Below, in pieces: positions 54,503 through 64,000 of a stretch of 64,000 nt of DNA. The position numbers and the translations under genes are program-made. Numbering within the stretch: position 1 is the stretch's first letter; each line of letters starts with the position of its first letter. Under the pieces are notes generated by a model. That model saw only the letters and a program-made list of their open reading frames with translations. It had not been told where the DNA came from and did not search any database. The DNA is from Procambarus clarkii (Eukaryota; Arthropoda; Malacostraca; Decapoda; Cambaridae): NCBI RefSeq assembly GCF_040958095.1, contig NC_091151.1, forward strand, positions 5,523,132 to 5,587,131, given 5' to 3'.

Positions 54503-57500
54503 ACTCCCCCCCGAAGCCTGCGGTTCTGGAAGAAGTACGTCGTTATGTGGTGGAGTAATGGATGGAGTCGCTTCTACTTCATAAACTCTGGAGAGATCAT
54601 GGGCTAAGATGTTGTCGGAATCTTGGTATAGCGTGTCTCCAGGTTGAATTTCTGCAGTTAGCAAGCCCATAGTAGAAGACGTAGAGATGAGAAGTGGGCG
54701 TGCTGCAGGAGGTGAAGGGTGGTGTGGTCCGTGTTGATGGTAGACCGAGCACTTTTCAGGTGTGGAGTGAAGTGCTGGAGCTTCAGGATGATGAAGAGTA
54801 GCTCCTTGCCAATTGTTCCGTAGTTCCTTGTAGCAGTAGTCACTGACAGGTGTATTCTCCTCGCCTCGTTGCTGCATCACGACACCACCAACGTCGGTAC
54901 CACTGGCGTCGACATGGAGGATGAAGGGCTTATCTGACGAGGTGAGAGTGGAATTAGAATAGGGCATAGGAGCACGATTATTATCCTGAAAGTATTTGGG
55001 AAGATCATTAAGGATTTCGGAATTAGAAAGCGCTGACTCCTTGTCAGTGCTTTCGGGAGGAGAAGCTGGGAAGGTCTCACTGTGGATGTAGGGTTCTGTG
55101 AAGGTAGAACAGTTAGTCAGGACAGTGGGAGGAGTACCATTATATTTCTTCAGGAGGTTGACGTGGCACAGCTGGGTCTTCCGCCGCCTATCTGGAGTCT
55201 CTATGACGTAGTTGTTGTTATTTCTGCACTCTTGGACGCGGTAGGGTCCTGAAAACCTGTTTTGTAAAGGTGAACCTGGGATAGGGAAGTATGCAAGCAC
55301 GAAGTCTCCCGGCTTAAATTTTCGTACTTTGCTGGTCTGGTCATAATGAGTCTTCATCCTCTCCTGGGCTTTCAATAGATTATCATGGGCAAAACGGTGG
55401 ACTCTCTCTAGAATGTGTTGAAGGTTTTGAAGAAACTGGGGCACATTCTGATGCTCACTGAAGGTGGCATCTCGGAGAGAGTCTTTGAAAGCCTTAAGGG
55501 GAGTACGGCACTTACGGCCGTAGAGCATCTCATAAGGAGATACTCCTAGGGACTCATTGGGGAGACTTCTGTAAATACACATTATAAGGTCGATTTGCTT
55601 ATCCCAATCCTTAGCGGTTTCACTACAAAACTTTTTCAAGAGTGCTTTGATAGTCTGATGACTACGTTCAAGAGAACCCTGTGAAGCAGGATGATAGGGG
55701 CTGGACAATACCTGTCTGATGTTGAACTCCTCCAGTGTCCTTTTGAAGAGATCACTGGTGAAGTTGGTACCACAGTCGCTCTGAATCTCCCTGGGAAATC
55801 CGTATTGAGTGAAGATCTTCAATAGATGTTTTACAACCGTAGCAGCCGTGATGTTCTTCACTGGAACTGCTATGGGAAATCTGGTGGTAGGACACAGGAT
55901 GGTTAGGATGTAGGCGTTACCTGAACTGGTCCGAGGTAAAGGACCAACACAGTCTATTATGAGTCTGTGGAAAGGTTCCGCAGGCACCTGTATGGGAATC
56001 AGTGGCGCACTGGGAATCGAGATGTTCGGTTTGCCTGCCATCTGACATGTATGACACTGTTTTACGTACTGTTTGACGTTATTTACCATACCTGGCCAGT
56101 AGTCTTGACGAATTCCATGGTAAGTCTTGTTGAAGCCGTAGTGGGAGAGTGCTCCGTGGGCCAGGTGTAGAATAGTGGGCCGCAGGCTGGTAGGAATCAC
56201 AAGTTGTTCGATGTTGGCCCAATCGTCCTCCTCCTTCAGTTTACTGGGTCTATATCTGCGGTAGAGCAAGTCGTTCTCTAGGAAGAACCCAGGAATACTG
56301 TCGGGTTGAGTCTCAGCCTGGAAAAACAATGGTGTTAAAGTAAGATCTTCCCTCTGCAACTTACGGAACTCCAACTTGGTCAGATTCGGGGGTAGTTTCT
56401 GAGGGTCTTGAGGGACAGCGGTAGCAGTAGAGTCAGCTGGCTGTGGACGTGCGGCTTGTGCACGGGTGGTCACGAGAACCGGAGGAGAAACTTCATCACT
56501 CTCTTGAACCTCTGCTGGAACATACTCTAGAATAGGGTTTATTGGCACAGAGTTACACACCTGGGGTTTGTCCATGACGATCAGGTTGGTCGGTTGCAGG
56601 TCTTCTGCCAAGTCGTTGCCTAGGAGAAGTTGCACTCCAGGCATGGGAAAAGGCTTTTCCCTGACGGCGACTTGGACTTCTCCGTTCACGTAGGGACAAT
56701 CCAGGTGGACTCTGGCGAGAGGGTATGGAGTGGTAGCAGTGAGGTCAGTGATGAAGACAGTTTCTCCGGTGTAGACGATGTTGGGCACAGCCGACTTCAA
56801 GATGATCGATTGAAGAGCCGCTGTGTCCCTCAAGATCTTCAATTTGAAACGTCCCTCCGGATTTGAACCGTTGGCAGAGACAGTTCCAGTATACAGGTGG
56901 TTACTGAAAAGAGAAAGATCATTAACATCAACACCAACATTCATCACAGGCTTACCGGACTTAGGAGGAGTTGGTTTGGGTTTTTGTGGGTCAGTGGTTC
57001 CCTTGTATTGAGACTTACCACACTTGTCTATGGTATGTCCATAGAGTCTACAATACTTGCAGTACAATTGCGAGCCAGCTTGATCGGGGCTCACTTTCTC
57101 GTAACTGTACCACGACTTCTTACTGGAGGATGGTTCGGGTGTCAGCCGGTGGATGAGGCTGTAAGTGTCAGCCGACTTAGCACACTTCAGGTAGTCGGTT
57201 TCTTCTTTATCTGCTAAGTAGAGACGGACAGGAGGCGGCACACGTCTCAAGAATTCTTCAACAAGCATCAGGTTGACTAGTTCTGTAAAAGTAGAGACAT
57301 GTGCTGCTTCCAGCCATTTCATGAAATATATCCGTTTTGTGTTAGCAAACTCAAGGAAGGTAGTGGTACTTGCCTTCAGGTGGTCACGGAATTTCCTTCT
57401 ATAACTTTCCGTCGAGAGGAGGTAGGCGTCCAACACTGCTTGTTTCAGAGTGTGGTAGTCATTTTCAGACGCCACAGTACTGAGTGTGACTACAGCTCTA

Positions 57501-58159
57501 CCTGTAAGATGGACTCTGAGAAGTGTGGCCCATTGGTCGACAGGCCAACTGAGTTGATTAGCAAGGGTTTCAAAGGTGGTAAAAAACACATCAACTTCTG
57601 CTTCTACAAAGGATGGCATTAACTTACTTGCATGTGATATATTAAAACTGATGGGAAGATTGGCAGTAGCTTGCTGGCGTTGAGCGAGGTGTGAAGTTTC
57701 CAACGTGTATTCTCGTTGACGACACTCTAGAGCCAGAGTCGCTTGTTGCTTGTCATGTTCGCGTTGCATCTCCAACTCGCGTTGTTTGGTTTCAAGCTGT
57801 ACTCTTTCCCGCTCACGGAGCATTGCAAACTCACGTTCCTTGAGGGCGATTTCTTCCCTTCGTATGGCAGCTGCTTCCCTTTGCTGCTCACGTTCAATCT
57901 TGGCCAGCTTTAGTTTGAGTTTCAGCGTTGCCAAATCATTTTTATCTGCAATATAGTAAGTTTCATGAGTTTCAGAGTCTATCTTACCTTGCTCTAAATA
58001 GTAATCCAGCAACAGGTTGTGTAGGTCATTTTTGTTGGCTTGGTAGGGAACTTCTAGTTGATACTCATGTGCAAGAGTTTGTAATTCAGTCCTCTTGGCA
58101 CGACTTAAAGTCCCTATTTCACCTGCTGGATTTGCACGGAAAGCTTGGAGACGAAACAT
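54296..58159 (-). CDS. C1 gag-protease-integrase-RNase H remnant polyprotein (RT deleted)
   Basis: Start taken at MFRLQ (58159), conserved in C2; an upstream in-frame Met is at 58186. In order: SAP-like N-terminus (about 10-55), charged coiled coil (about 85-160), capsid-like region (about 175-350), CCHC knuckle CKYCRLYGHTIDKC (near 364), protease with RDTAALQS (near 443) and LLLGNDLAE. Integrase follows: zinc region HYGFNKTYHGIRQDYWPG to CHTCQ, then LIIDCVGPLPRT, IQSDCGTNFTSD and GSLERSHQTIKA for the DDE triad, and a GPYRVQE module near 967. Where RT should be, the frame jumps to an RNase H start (FILHVDASGTDVGG) and its end (NILAHDLSR). It stays open through the polypurine tract into the LTR. 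The lost RT makes it dependent on another element. Confidence 0.88.
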   Translation of the reverse strand: MFRLQAFRANPAGEIGTLSRAKRTELQTLAHEYQLEVPYQANKNDLHNLLLDYYLEQGKIDSETHETYYIADKNDLATLKLKLKLAKIEREQQREAAAIRREEIALKEREFAMLRERERVQLETKQRELEMQREHDKQQATLALECRQREYTLETSHLAQRQQATANLPISFNISHASKLMPSFVEAEVDVFFTTFETLANQLSWPVDQWATLLRVHLTGRAVVTLSTVASENDYHTLKQAVLDAYLLSTESYRRKFRDHLKASTTTFLEFANTKRIYFMKWLEAAHVSTFTELVNLMLVEEFLRRVPPPVRLYLADKEETDYLKCAKSADTYSLIHRLTPEPSSSKKSWYSYEKVSPDQAGSQLYCKYCRLYGHTIDKCGKSQYKGTTDPQKPKPTPPKSGKPVMNVGVDVNDLSLFSNHLYTGTVSANGSNPEGRFKLKILRDTAALQSIILKSAVPNIVYTGETVFITDLTATTPYPLARVHLDCPYVNGEVQVAVREKPFPMPGVQLLLGNDLAEDLQPTNLIVMDKPQVCNSVPINPILEYVPAEVQESDEVSPPVLVTTRAQAARPQPADSTATAVPQDPQKLPPNLTKLEFRKLQREDLTLTPLFFQAETQPDSIPGFFLENDLLYRRYRPSKLKEEDDWANIEQLVIPTSLRPTILHLAHGALSHYGFNKTYHGIRQDYWPGMVNNVKQYVKQCHTCQMAGKPNISIPSAPLIPIQVPAEPFHRLIIDCVGPLPRTSSGNAYILTILCPTTRFPIAVPVKNITAATVVKHLLKIFTQYGFPREIQSDCGTNFTSDLFKRTLEEFNIRQVLSSPYHPASQGSLERSHQTIKALLKKFCSETAKDWDKQIDLIMCIYRSLPNESLGVSPYEMLYGRKCRTPLKAFKDSLRDATFSEHQNVPQFLQNLQHILERVHRFAHDNLLKAQERMKTHYDQTSKVRKFKPGDFVLAYFPIPGSPLQNRFSGPYRVQECRNNNNYVIETPDRRRKTQLCHVNLLKKYNGTPPTVLTNCSTFTEPYIHSETFPASPPESTDKESALSNSEILNDLPKYFQDNNRAPMPYSNSTLTSSDKPFILHVDASGTDVGGVVMQQRGEENTPVSDYCYKELRNNWQGATLHHPEAPALHSTPEKCSVYHQHGPHHPSPPAARPLLISTSSTMGLLTAEIQPGDTLYQDSDNILAHDLSRVYEVEATPSITPPHNDVLLPEPQASGGSCDDNLLQEIEPALPSKNTSLHLYKTTMEEMSNNDNNTSKVCQSAKRMQPGTPAQPQTAKLPVLLPAPR

Positions 58160-58327
58160 GGTGAAATTAGCAAATAAATGTAACACGAATATTCAATAGT
58201 GAATGTCAGAAACAGGACAACGTGGCAACTGATACCTATCCTGTGGGATCTTTAACAATTAAAGTTAAGTACAAGGTGTTAAATGATTAATTTAAATCAA
58301 GGGCGCAGGAAATCTTGTACCCGGTAC

Positions 58328-58834
58328 TCATGTAAGAGGATAAGGGCAAGAAAATCCTACTAACAAATGAAACAGAGTTTCGAAAACAAATGAAACAGTT
58401 AATTGCCTCACAAGTAAAATTGGTAGTCCAAGGATGTAGGCATACCTTGCCGAGTCTCTATAGGACATAAAGCAAGTTTTTCCTACTGAATTTAATATGA
58501 TACTTACAGAATTAGCGAACTTTTGTGCTCTGAAAAAGTAAGCTAATTCCCTACAGTTGTATGTATCATCATCTCTGACTGACGTGTAGGGGTGCGAGGT
58601 GTCAACTGGTGACGAGAACTGCTGCTGAGGTCCCAATTCAGCAACTAAAGTTCGAGCTAGAGGAACTATGGCCCTCTTTGTCCTCCTACAGTCAGATTGC
58701 AGAAGATTGGGTGCTCTTGACCCGGGGCAGACCACAGTACCAGGGTACCAATATGATGATCTGTCAAAAATGAGAAATATCCAAGGGACAAAGATGGTAA
58801 ACACGAGTAATAACATGGAGGGAGAGATGACCAA
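58328..58834 (-). CDS. C1 leader ORF, partly conserved in C2
   Basis: This frame lies between the primer binding site and gag. About 130 residues (VPLARTLVAELGPQQQFSS; RDDDTYNCRELAYFFRAQKF; YRDSARYAYILGLPILL) match the leader frame of C2 (60657-61337) with the frame kept open, although the beginnings differ. It could be a small extra gene, or simply a leader that lacks stops by chance. No known domain is recognised. Confidence 0.35.
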   Translation of the reverse strand: MVISPSMLLLVFTIFVPWIFLIFDRSSYWYPGTVVCPGSRAPNLLQSDCRRTKRAIVPLARTLVAELGPQQQFSSPVDTSHPYTSVRDDDTYNCRELAYFFRAQKFANSVSIILNSVGKTCFMSYRDSARYAYILGLPILLVRQLTVSFVFETLFHLLVGFSCPYPLT

Positions 58835-58988
58835 TTAAGAGTATGACTGCGGCCTACAGTCACCACGTAATCCAAAGTTGTCTCACCTTCACCATATGTT
58901 ACTCTCGTAATGCACAATACACCGCACCATATAAAAATGAAATTGAATATGAAAAATAGTAAAAGCTACGTTAACAAAGTTAAATACG

Positions 58989-58996
58989 CTTACCAT
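58989..58996 (-). promoter_or_regulatory. Possible splice donor in the C1 leader
   Basis: ATGGTAAG is followed by CG about 35 bases after the primer binding site, and is conserved in C2 at 60587-60594. It fits an arthropod 5' splice site. An acceptor was not identified. Confidence 0.35.
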
Positions 58997-59030
58997 AAAT
59001 TACCACTTGGCACCAGTACCTGAGTGAAGC

Positions 59031-59048
59031 TCCTAGGACAGGCCCCCA
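59031..59048 (-). promoter_or_regulatory. Primer binding site of C1
   Basis: On the minus strand TGGGGGCCTGTCCTAGGA follows the LTR by seven bases. The first 13 bases match element B. Confidence 0.8.
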
Positions 59049-59055
59049 TATAATA

Positions 59056-60528
<1,473 letters not shown>

Positions 60529-60533
60529 TAACG

Positions 60534-60551
60534 TGGGGGCCTGTCCTAGGA
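60534..60551 (+). promoter_or_regulatory. Primer binding site of C2
   Basis: TGGGGGCCTGTCCTAGGA, identical to C1, five bases after the LTR end. Confidence 0.8.
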
Positions 60552-60656
60552 GCTTCACTCAGGTACTGGTGCCAAGTAGTAAATTTATGGTAAGCGTATT
60601 TGGCTTTGGTAACGTAGCTTTTCACTATTTTCAATATTCAATTTTATTTTCATATT

Positions 60657-61337
60657 GTGCTGTGTGTATTGTGCATTCCGAGAGTAGCATATGGTGAAGG
60701 TGAGACAACTTTGGATTACGTGGTGACTGTAGGCCTCAGTCATTCGCTTAATTGGTCATCTCTCCCTCCGTGTTATTACTCGTGTTTACCATCTTTTGTC
60801 TCTAGGATATTTCTCATATTTTCGGCAGATCATCATATTGGTACCCTGGTACTATGGTTTGTCCCCGGGTCAAGTGCACCTAATCTTCTGCAATCTGACA
60901 GTAGGAGGATAAAGAGGGCCATAGCTCCTCTCGCACGAACTTTAGTTGCTGAATTGGGACCTCAGCAGCAGTTCTCGTCACCAGTTGACACCTCGCACCC
61001 CAACAAGTCGGTCAGAGATGATGATATTTACATTTGTAGGGAATTAGCCTTCTTTTTCAGAGCACAAAAGTTCTCTAATTCTGTAAGTATCATATTAATT
61101 TCAGTAGGAAAAAACTTGCTTATGTCCTATAGAGACTCGGCAAGGTATGCCTACATTCTTGGACTACCAATTTTACTTTTGAAGCAATTAACTGTTTCAT
61201 TTGTTTTAGAAACTCCGTTTCGCTTGTTTAGTAGGATTTTCTTGCTCTTATCCTCTTACATGAGTACCGGGTACAAGATTTCCTGCGACCTTGATTTATT
61301 AATCATTTATCATCTTGAAATTAACATTAATTGTTAA
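60657..61337 (+). CDS. C2 leader ORF, partly conserved in C1
   Basis: 226-codon frame between primer binding site and gag. Its middle aligns with the C1 leader frame (APLARTLVAELGPQQQFSSP; RELAFFFRAQKFSNSVSIIL; SYRDSARYAYILGLPILL). It has hydrophobic stretches but no domain that I recognise. Coding status is uncertain. Confidence 0.35.
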   Translation: MLCVLCIPRVAYGEGETTLDYVVTVGLSHSLNWSSLPPCYYSCLPSFVSRIFLIFSADHHIGTLVLWFVPGSSAPNLLQSDSRRIKRAIAPLARTLVAELGPQQQFSSPVDTSHPNKSVRDDDIYICRELAFFFRAQKFSNSVSIILISVGKNLLMSYRDSARYAYILGLPILLLKQLTVSFVLETPFRLFSRIFLLLSSYMSTGYKISCDLDLLIIYHLEININC

Positions 61338-61437
61338 CGATTCCACAGGATAGGTACCAGTTGCCACGTTGTCCTGTTTCTGACATTCACCATATCACAA
61401 CAGTATATTCGTTGTGCATTTATTTGCTAATTTCACC

Positions 61438-62227
61438 ATGTTTCGTCTCCAACCTTTCCGTGCAGATCCAGCAGGTGCAATAGGGACCTTAAGTCATGCC
61501 AAGAGGACTGAATTACAAACTCTTGCACATGAGTATCAATTACAAGTTCCCTACCAAGCCAACAAAAATGAAATACATAACCTGTTACTGGATCATCTCT
61601 TAGAGGAAGGTAAGATAGACTCTGAAACTCACAAAACTTACTTTATTGCAGATAAAACTGATTTGACAACGATGAAACTCAAACTAGAGCTGGCTAAGAT
61701 CGAACGCGAGCAGCACATAGAAGCCCTCGAGCAACAAAGGGAAGCAGCTGCCATACGAAAGGAAGAAAAAGAACGTGAAATCGCCCTCAAGGAACGTGAA
61801 GCTGCCTTGAGGAAAGAAGAACAAGAACGTGAGGTTGCAATACTCCGTGAGCGGGAACGCGTACAGCTTGAAACAAAACAACGCCAATTGGAGATGCAAC
61901 ACGAACATGACAAACAACAAGCCATCCTGACTATGGAATGTCGTCAACGAGAATTCGCCTTTTAAACTTCACACCTCGCTCAACGCCAGCAAGCTACCGC
62001 CAATCTTCCCGTCAGTTTCAATACATCACATGCAAGTAAGTTAATGCCACCATTCGTAGAAACAGAAGTTGATGTGTTTTTTACCACCTTTGAAACCCTT
62101 GCTAATCAACTTAGTTGGCCTGCCGACCACTGGGCAACCCTTCTCAGAGTACATCTTACAGGTAGAGCTGCAGTTACACTCAGTACTTTGGCGTCTGAGA
62201 ATGACTACCAGACTCTGAAACAAAGCA
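61438..62227 (+). pseudogene. C2 gag N-terminal part with one stop and one frameshift
   Basis: From the ATG at 61438 it encodes the SAP-like segment (AKRTELQTLAHEYQLQVPYQ) and a coiled coil longer than in C1 (extra KEREIALKEREAALRKEEQE-type block). A TAA near 61963 replaces the Glu codon of C1. The same frame continues with TSHLAQRQQATANLPVSF and FFTTFETLANQLSWPADHWA until an extra A near 62225 shifts the frame. Confidence 0.87.
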
Positions 62228-63835
62228 GTGTTGGACGCCTACCTTCTCTCCACCGAAAGTTATCGAAGGAAATTCCGTGACCACCTGAAGGCAAGTACCA
62301 CTACCTTTCTCGAGTTTGCTAATACCAAAAGGAGATATTTTATGAAATGGCTGGAAGCAGCACATGTCTCTACCTTTGCAGAACTCGTCAACCTCATGCT
62401 AGTTGAAGAATTCTTGAGGCGTGTGCCGCCTCCTGTCCGTCTATATTTAGCAGATAAAGAAGAAACCGACTACCTAAAGTGTGCTAAGTCGGCTGACACT
62501 TACAGCCTCATCCACCGGCTGACACCAGAACCATCTTCCAGTAAGAAGTCTTGGTACAGTTACGAGAAAGTGATTACCGATCAAGCTGGCTCGCAATTGT
62601 ACTGTAAGTATTGTAGACTCTATGGACATACCATAGATAAATGTGGTAAGTCTCAATACAAAGGAAACACCGAAACGCCAAAACCCAAACAGACTCCTCC
62701 TAAGTCCGGTATGCCTGTGATGAATGTTGGTGTTCATGTTAATGATCTTTCTCTTTTCAGTAAACACCTGTATACTGGAACTGTCTCTGCCAACGGTTCA
62801 AATCCGGAGGGACGTTTCAAATTGAAGATTTTGAGGGACACAGCGGCTCTTCAATCGATTATTTTGAAGTCGGCTGTGCCCGACATCGCGTACACCGGAG
62901 AAACTGTTATCATCACTGACCTCACAGCTACCACTCCTTATCCTCTCGCCAGAGTCCACCTGGATTGTCCCTTCGTGACCGGAGAAGTCCAAGTCGCCAT
63001 CAGGGAAAAACCCTTTCCCATGCCTGGAGTGCAACTTCTCCTGGGCAACGACTTGGCAGAAGACCTGCAACCGACCAACCTGATCGTCATGGACAAACCC
63101 CAGGTGTGTACCTCTGTGATGGATAATCCCATTTTTGAGTATGTTCCAGCAAAGGTTCAAGAGAGTGATGAAGTTTCTCCTCCGGTTTTAGTGACCACCC
63201 GTACACAAGCCGCACGACCACAGCCAGCTGACTCTACTGCTACCGCTGTCCCTCAAGACCCTCAGAAACTACCTCCGAATCTGACCAAGTTGGAGTTCCG
63301 TAAGTTACAGAGGGAAGATCTTACCTTGACACCATTATTTTTCCAGGCTGAGACTCAACCTGACAGTATTACTGGGTTCTTCCTAGAGAACGAGTTGCTC
63401 TACCGCAGATATAGACCCAGTAAACTGAAGGAGGAGGACGATTGGGCCCACGTCGAACAATTAGTGATTCCTGCCAGCCTGCGGCCCACTATTCTACACC
63501 TGGCCCACGGAGCACTCTCCCACTACGGATTTAACAAGACTTACCATGGAATCCGTCAAGACTACTACTGGCCAGGTACGGTAAATAGCGTCAAACAGAA
63601 TGTCAAACAGTGTCATACATGTCAGATGGCAGGTAAACCGAACATCTCTATTCCCAGAGCACCACTGACTCCCATACAGGTGCCTGCGGAACCTTTCCAC
63701 AGACTTATTATAGACTGTGTTGGTCCTTTACCTCGGACCAGTTCAGGTAACGCCTATATACTAACCATCCTGTGTCCTACCACCAAATTCCACATAGCAG
63801 TTCCAGTAAGAACATTACGGCTGCTACGGTTGTGA
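62228..63835 (+). CDS. C2 capsid-nucleocapsid-protease-integrase part
   Basis: The open frame after the gag frameshift runs through capsid (LSTESYRRKFRDHLKASTTT), the CCHC knuckle CKYCRLYGHTIDKC, and protease with RDTAALQS (the same DTA variant as C1) and LLLGNDLAE. It ends in integrase with the zinc region (HYGFNKTYHGIRQDYYWPG; CHTCQMAGK) and first catalytic Asp LIIDCVGPLPRT. It ends at 63835 because of a missing base relative to C1 (VPVKNITAATVV there). The Tyr in DYYWPG, lost in C1, is retained. Confidence 0.87.
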   Translation: MLDAYLLSTESYRRKFRDHLKASTTTFLEFANTKRRYFMKWLEAAHVSTFAELVNLMLVEEFLRRVPPPVRLYLADKEETDYLKCAKSADTYSLIHRLTPEPSSSKKSWYSYEKVITDQAGSQLYCKYCRLYGHTIDKCGKSQYKGNTETPKPKQTPPKSGMPVMNVGVHVNDLSLFSKHLYTGTVSANGSNPEGRFKLKILRDTAALQSIILKSAVPDIAYTGETVIITDLTATTPYPLARVHLDCPFVTGEVQVAIREKPFPMPGVQLLLGNDLAEDLQPTNLIVMDKPQVCTSVMDNPIFEYVPAKVQESDEVSPPVLVTTRTQAARPQPADSTATAVPQDPQKLPPNLTKLEFRKLQREDLTLTPLFFQAETQPDSITGFFLENELLYRRYRPSKLKEEDDWAHVEQLVIPASLRPTILHLAHGALSHYGFNKTYHGIRQDYYWPGTVNSVKQNVKQCHTCQMAGKPNISIPRAPLTPIQVPAEPFHRLIIDCVGPLPRTSSGNAYILTILCPTTKFHIAVPVRTLRLLRL

Positions 63836-64000
63836 ACCACTTATTGAAGATCTTCACCCAGTATGGATTTCCAAGGGAGGTTCAGAGCGACTGTGGCACC
63901 AACTTCACCAGTGATCTCCTCAAGAGGACACTGGAAGAGTTCAACATCAAACAGGTATTGTCCAGCCCCTATCATCCTGCTTCACAGGGTTCTCTTGAGC
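63836..64000 (+). pseudogene. C2 integrase continuation, window edge
   Basis: After the frameshift the integrase core continues with FTQYGFPREVQSDCGTNFTS (second Asp), then SSPYHPASQGSLE (start of the Glu motif), where the window ends. Confidence 0.85.

Overview
This window is eukaryotic, repeat-dense DNA. Almost all of it is transposable elements plus long (TA)n and (GT)n microsatellites. The only host coding piece I can support is one 99-bp ankyrin-repeat exon at 26638-26736. Several repeats look like families I associate with decapod crustacean genomes: CR1-like LINE tails, a TTAGG-rich foldback repeat that runs into (TA)n, and Penelope-like elements. The best guess is an arthropod, probably a decapod. 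That is inference from recollection, not a database match.

Layout. 1-16462: a tandem array of a Ty3/gypsy-type LTR element (family A, minus strand; units A0 and A1 share an LTR). A second LTR element (B, 7271-16276) is nested in the right-hand LTR of A1, with a 5-bp target duplication. 16463-25677: three minus-strand CR1-like LINE copies (L1-L3) in a head-to-tail row; L1 carries a 361-bp MITE with an 8-bp duplication. 25678-27640: microsatellites, the ankyrin exon and probable intron. 27641-31254: two Penelope-like copies (P1, P2), a foldback repeat and three (TA)n tracts. 31260-33676: a decayed piggyBac transposase and a non-LTR RT scrap. 33686-40996: a LINE copy (L4) split by a second family A element (A2, 33888-39434, 5-bp duplication). 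41001-53730: a mosaic of CR1-like LINE pieces (L5-L11) with an esterase-type ORF1. L7 contains a piggyBac element with exact TTAA duplications, and L8/L9 is a 5'-inverted insertion. 53802-64000: two related LTR elements (C1 minus, C2 plus), head to head and separated only by a (TA)n tract.

Most interesting points. (1) B and C carry integrase upstream of the RT/RNase H module, the unusual Gmr1-like order for a Ty3/gypsy element. (2) Family A has gag and protease but no integrase, RT or RNase H at either of two independent loci; instead both carry a second small ORF with a D-T-G-G motif, suggesting a non-autonomous gag-carrying family. (3) C1 has lost its RT but keeps one long open frame from gag through integrase to an RNase H remnant, between two nearly identical LTRs. 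(4) B is inverted in place from its INT gene to its 3' LTR, with a micro-palindromic junction, yet has clean target duplications. (5) The nested, duplication-verified insertions give a readable relative chronology.

How the parts act together: nothing here looks like a host operon or pathway. The functional links are between mobile elements, namely RT donors in trans for RT-less LTR elements, LINE machinery, and DNA transposons landing in LINEs.
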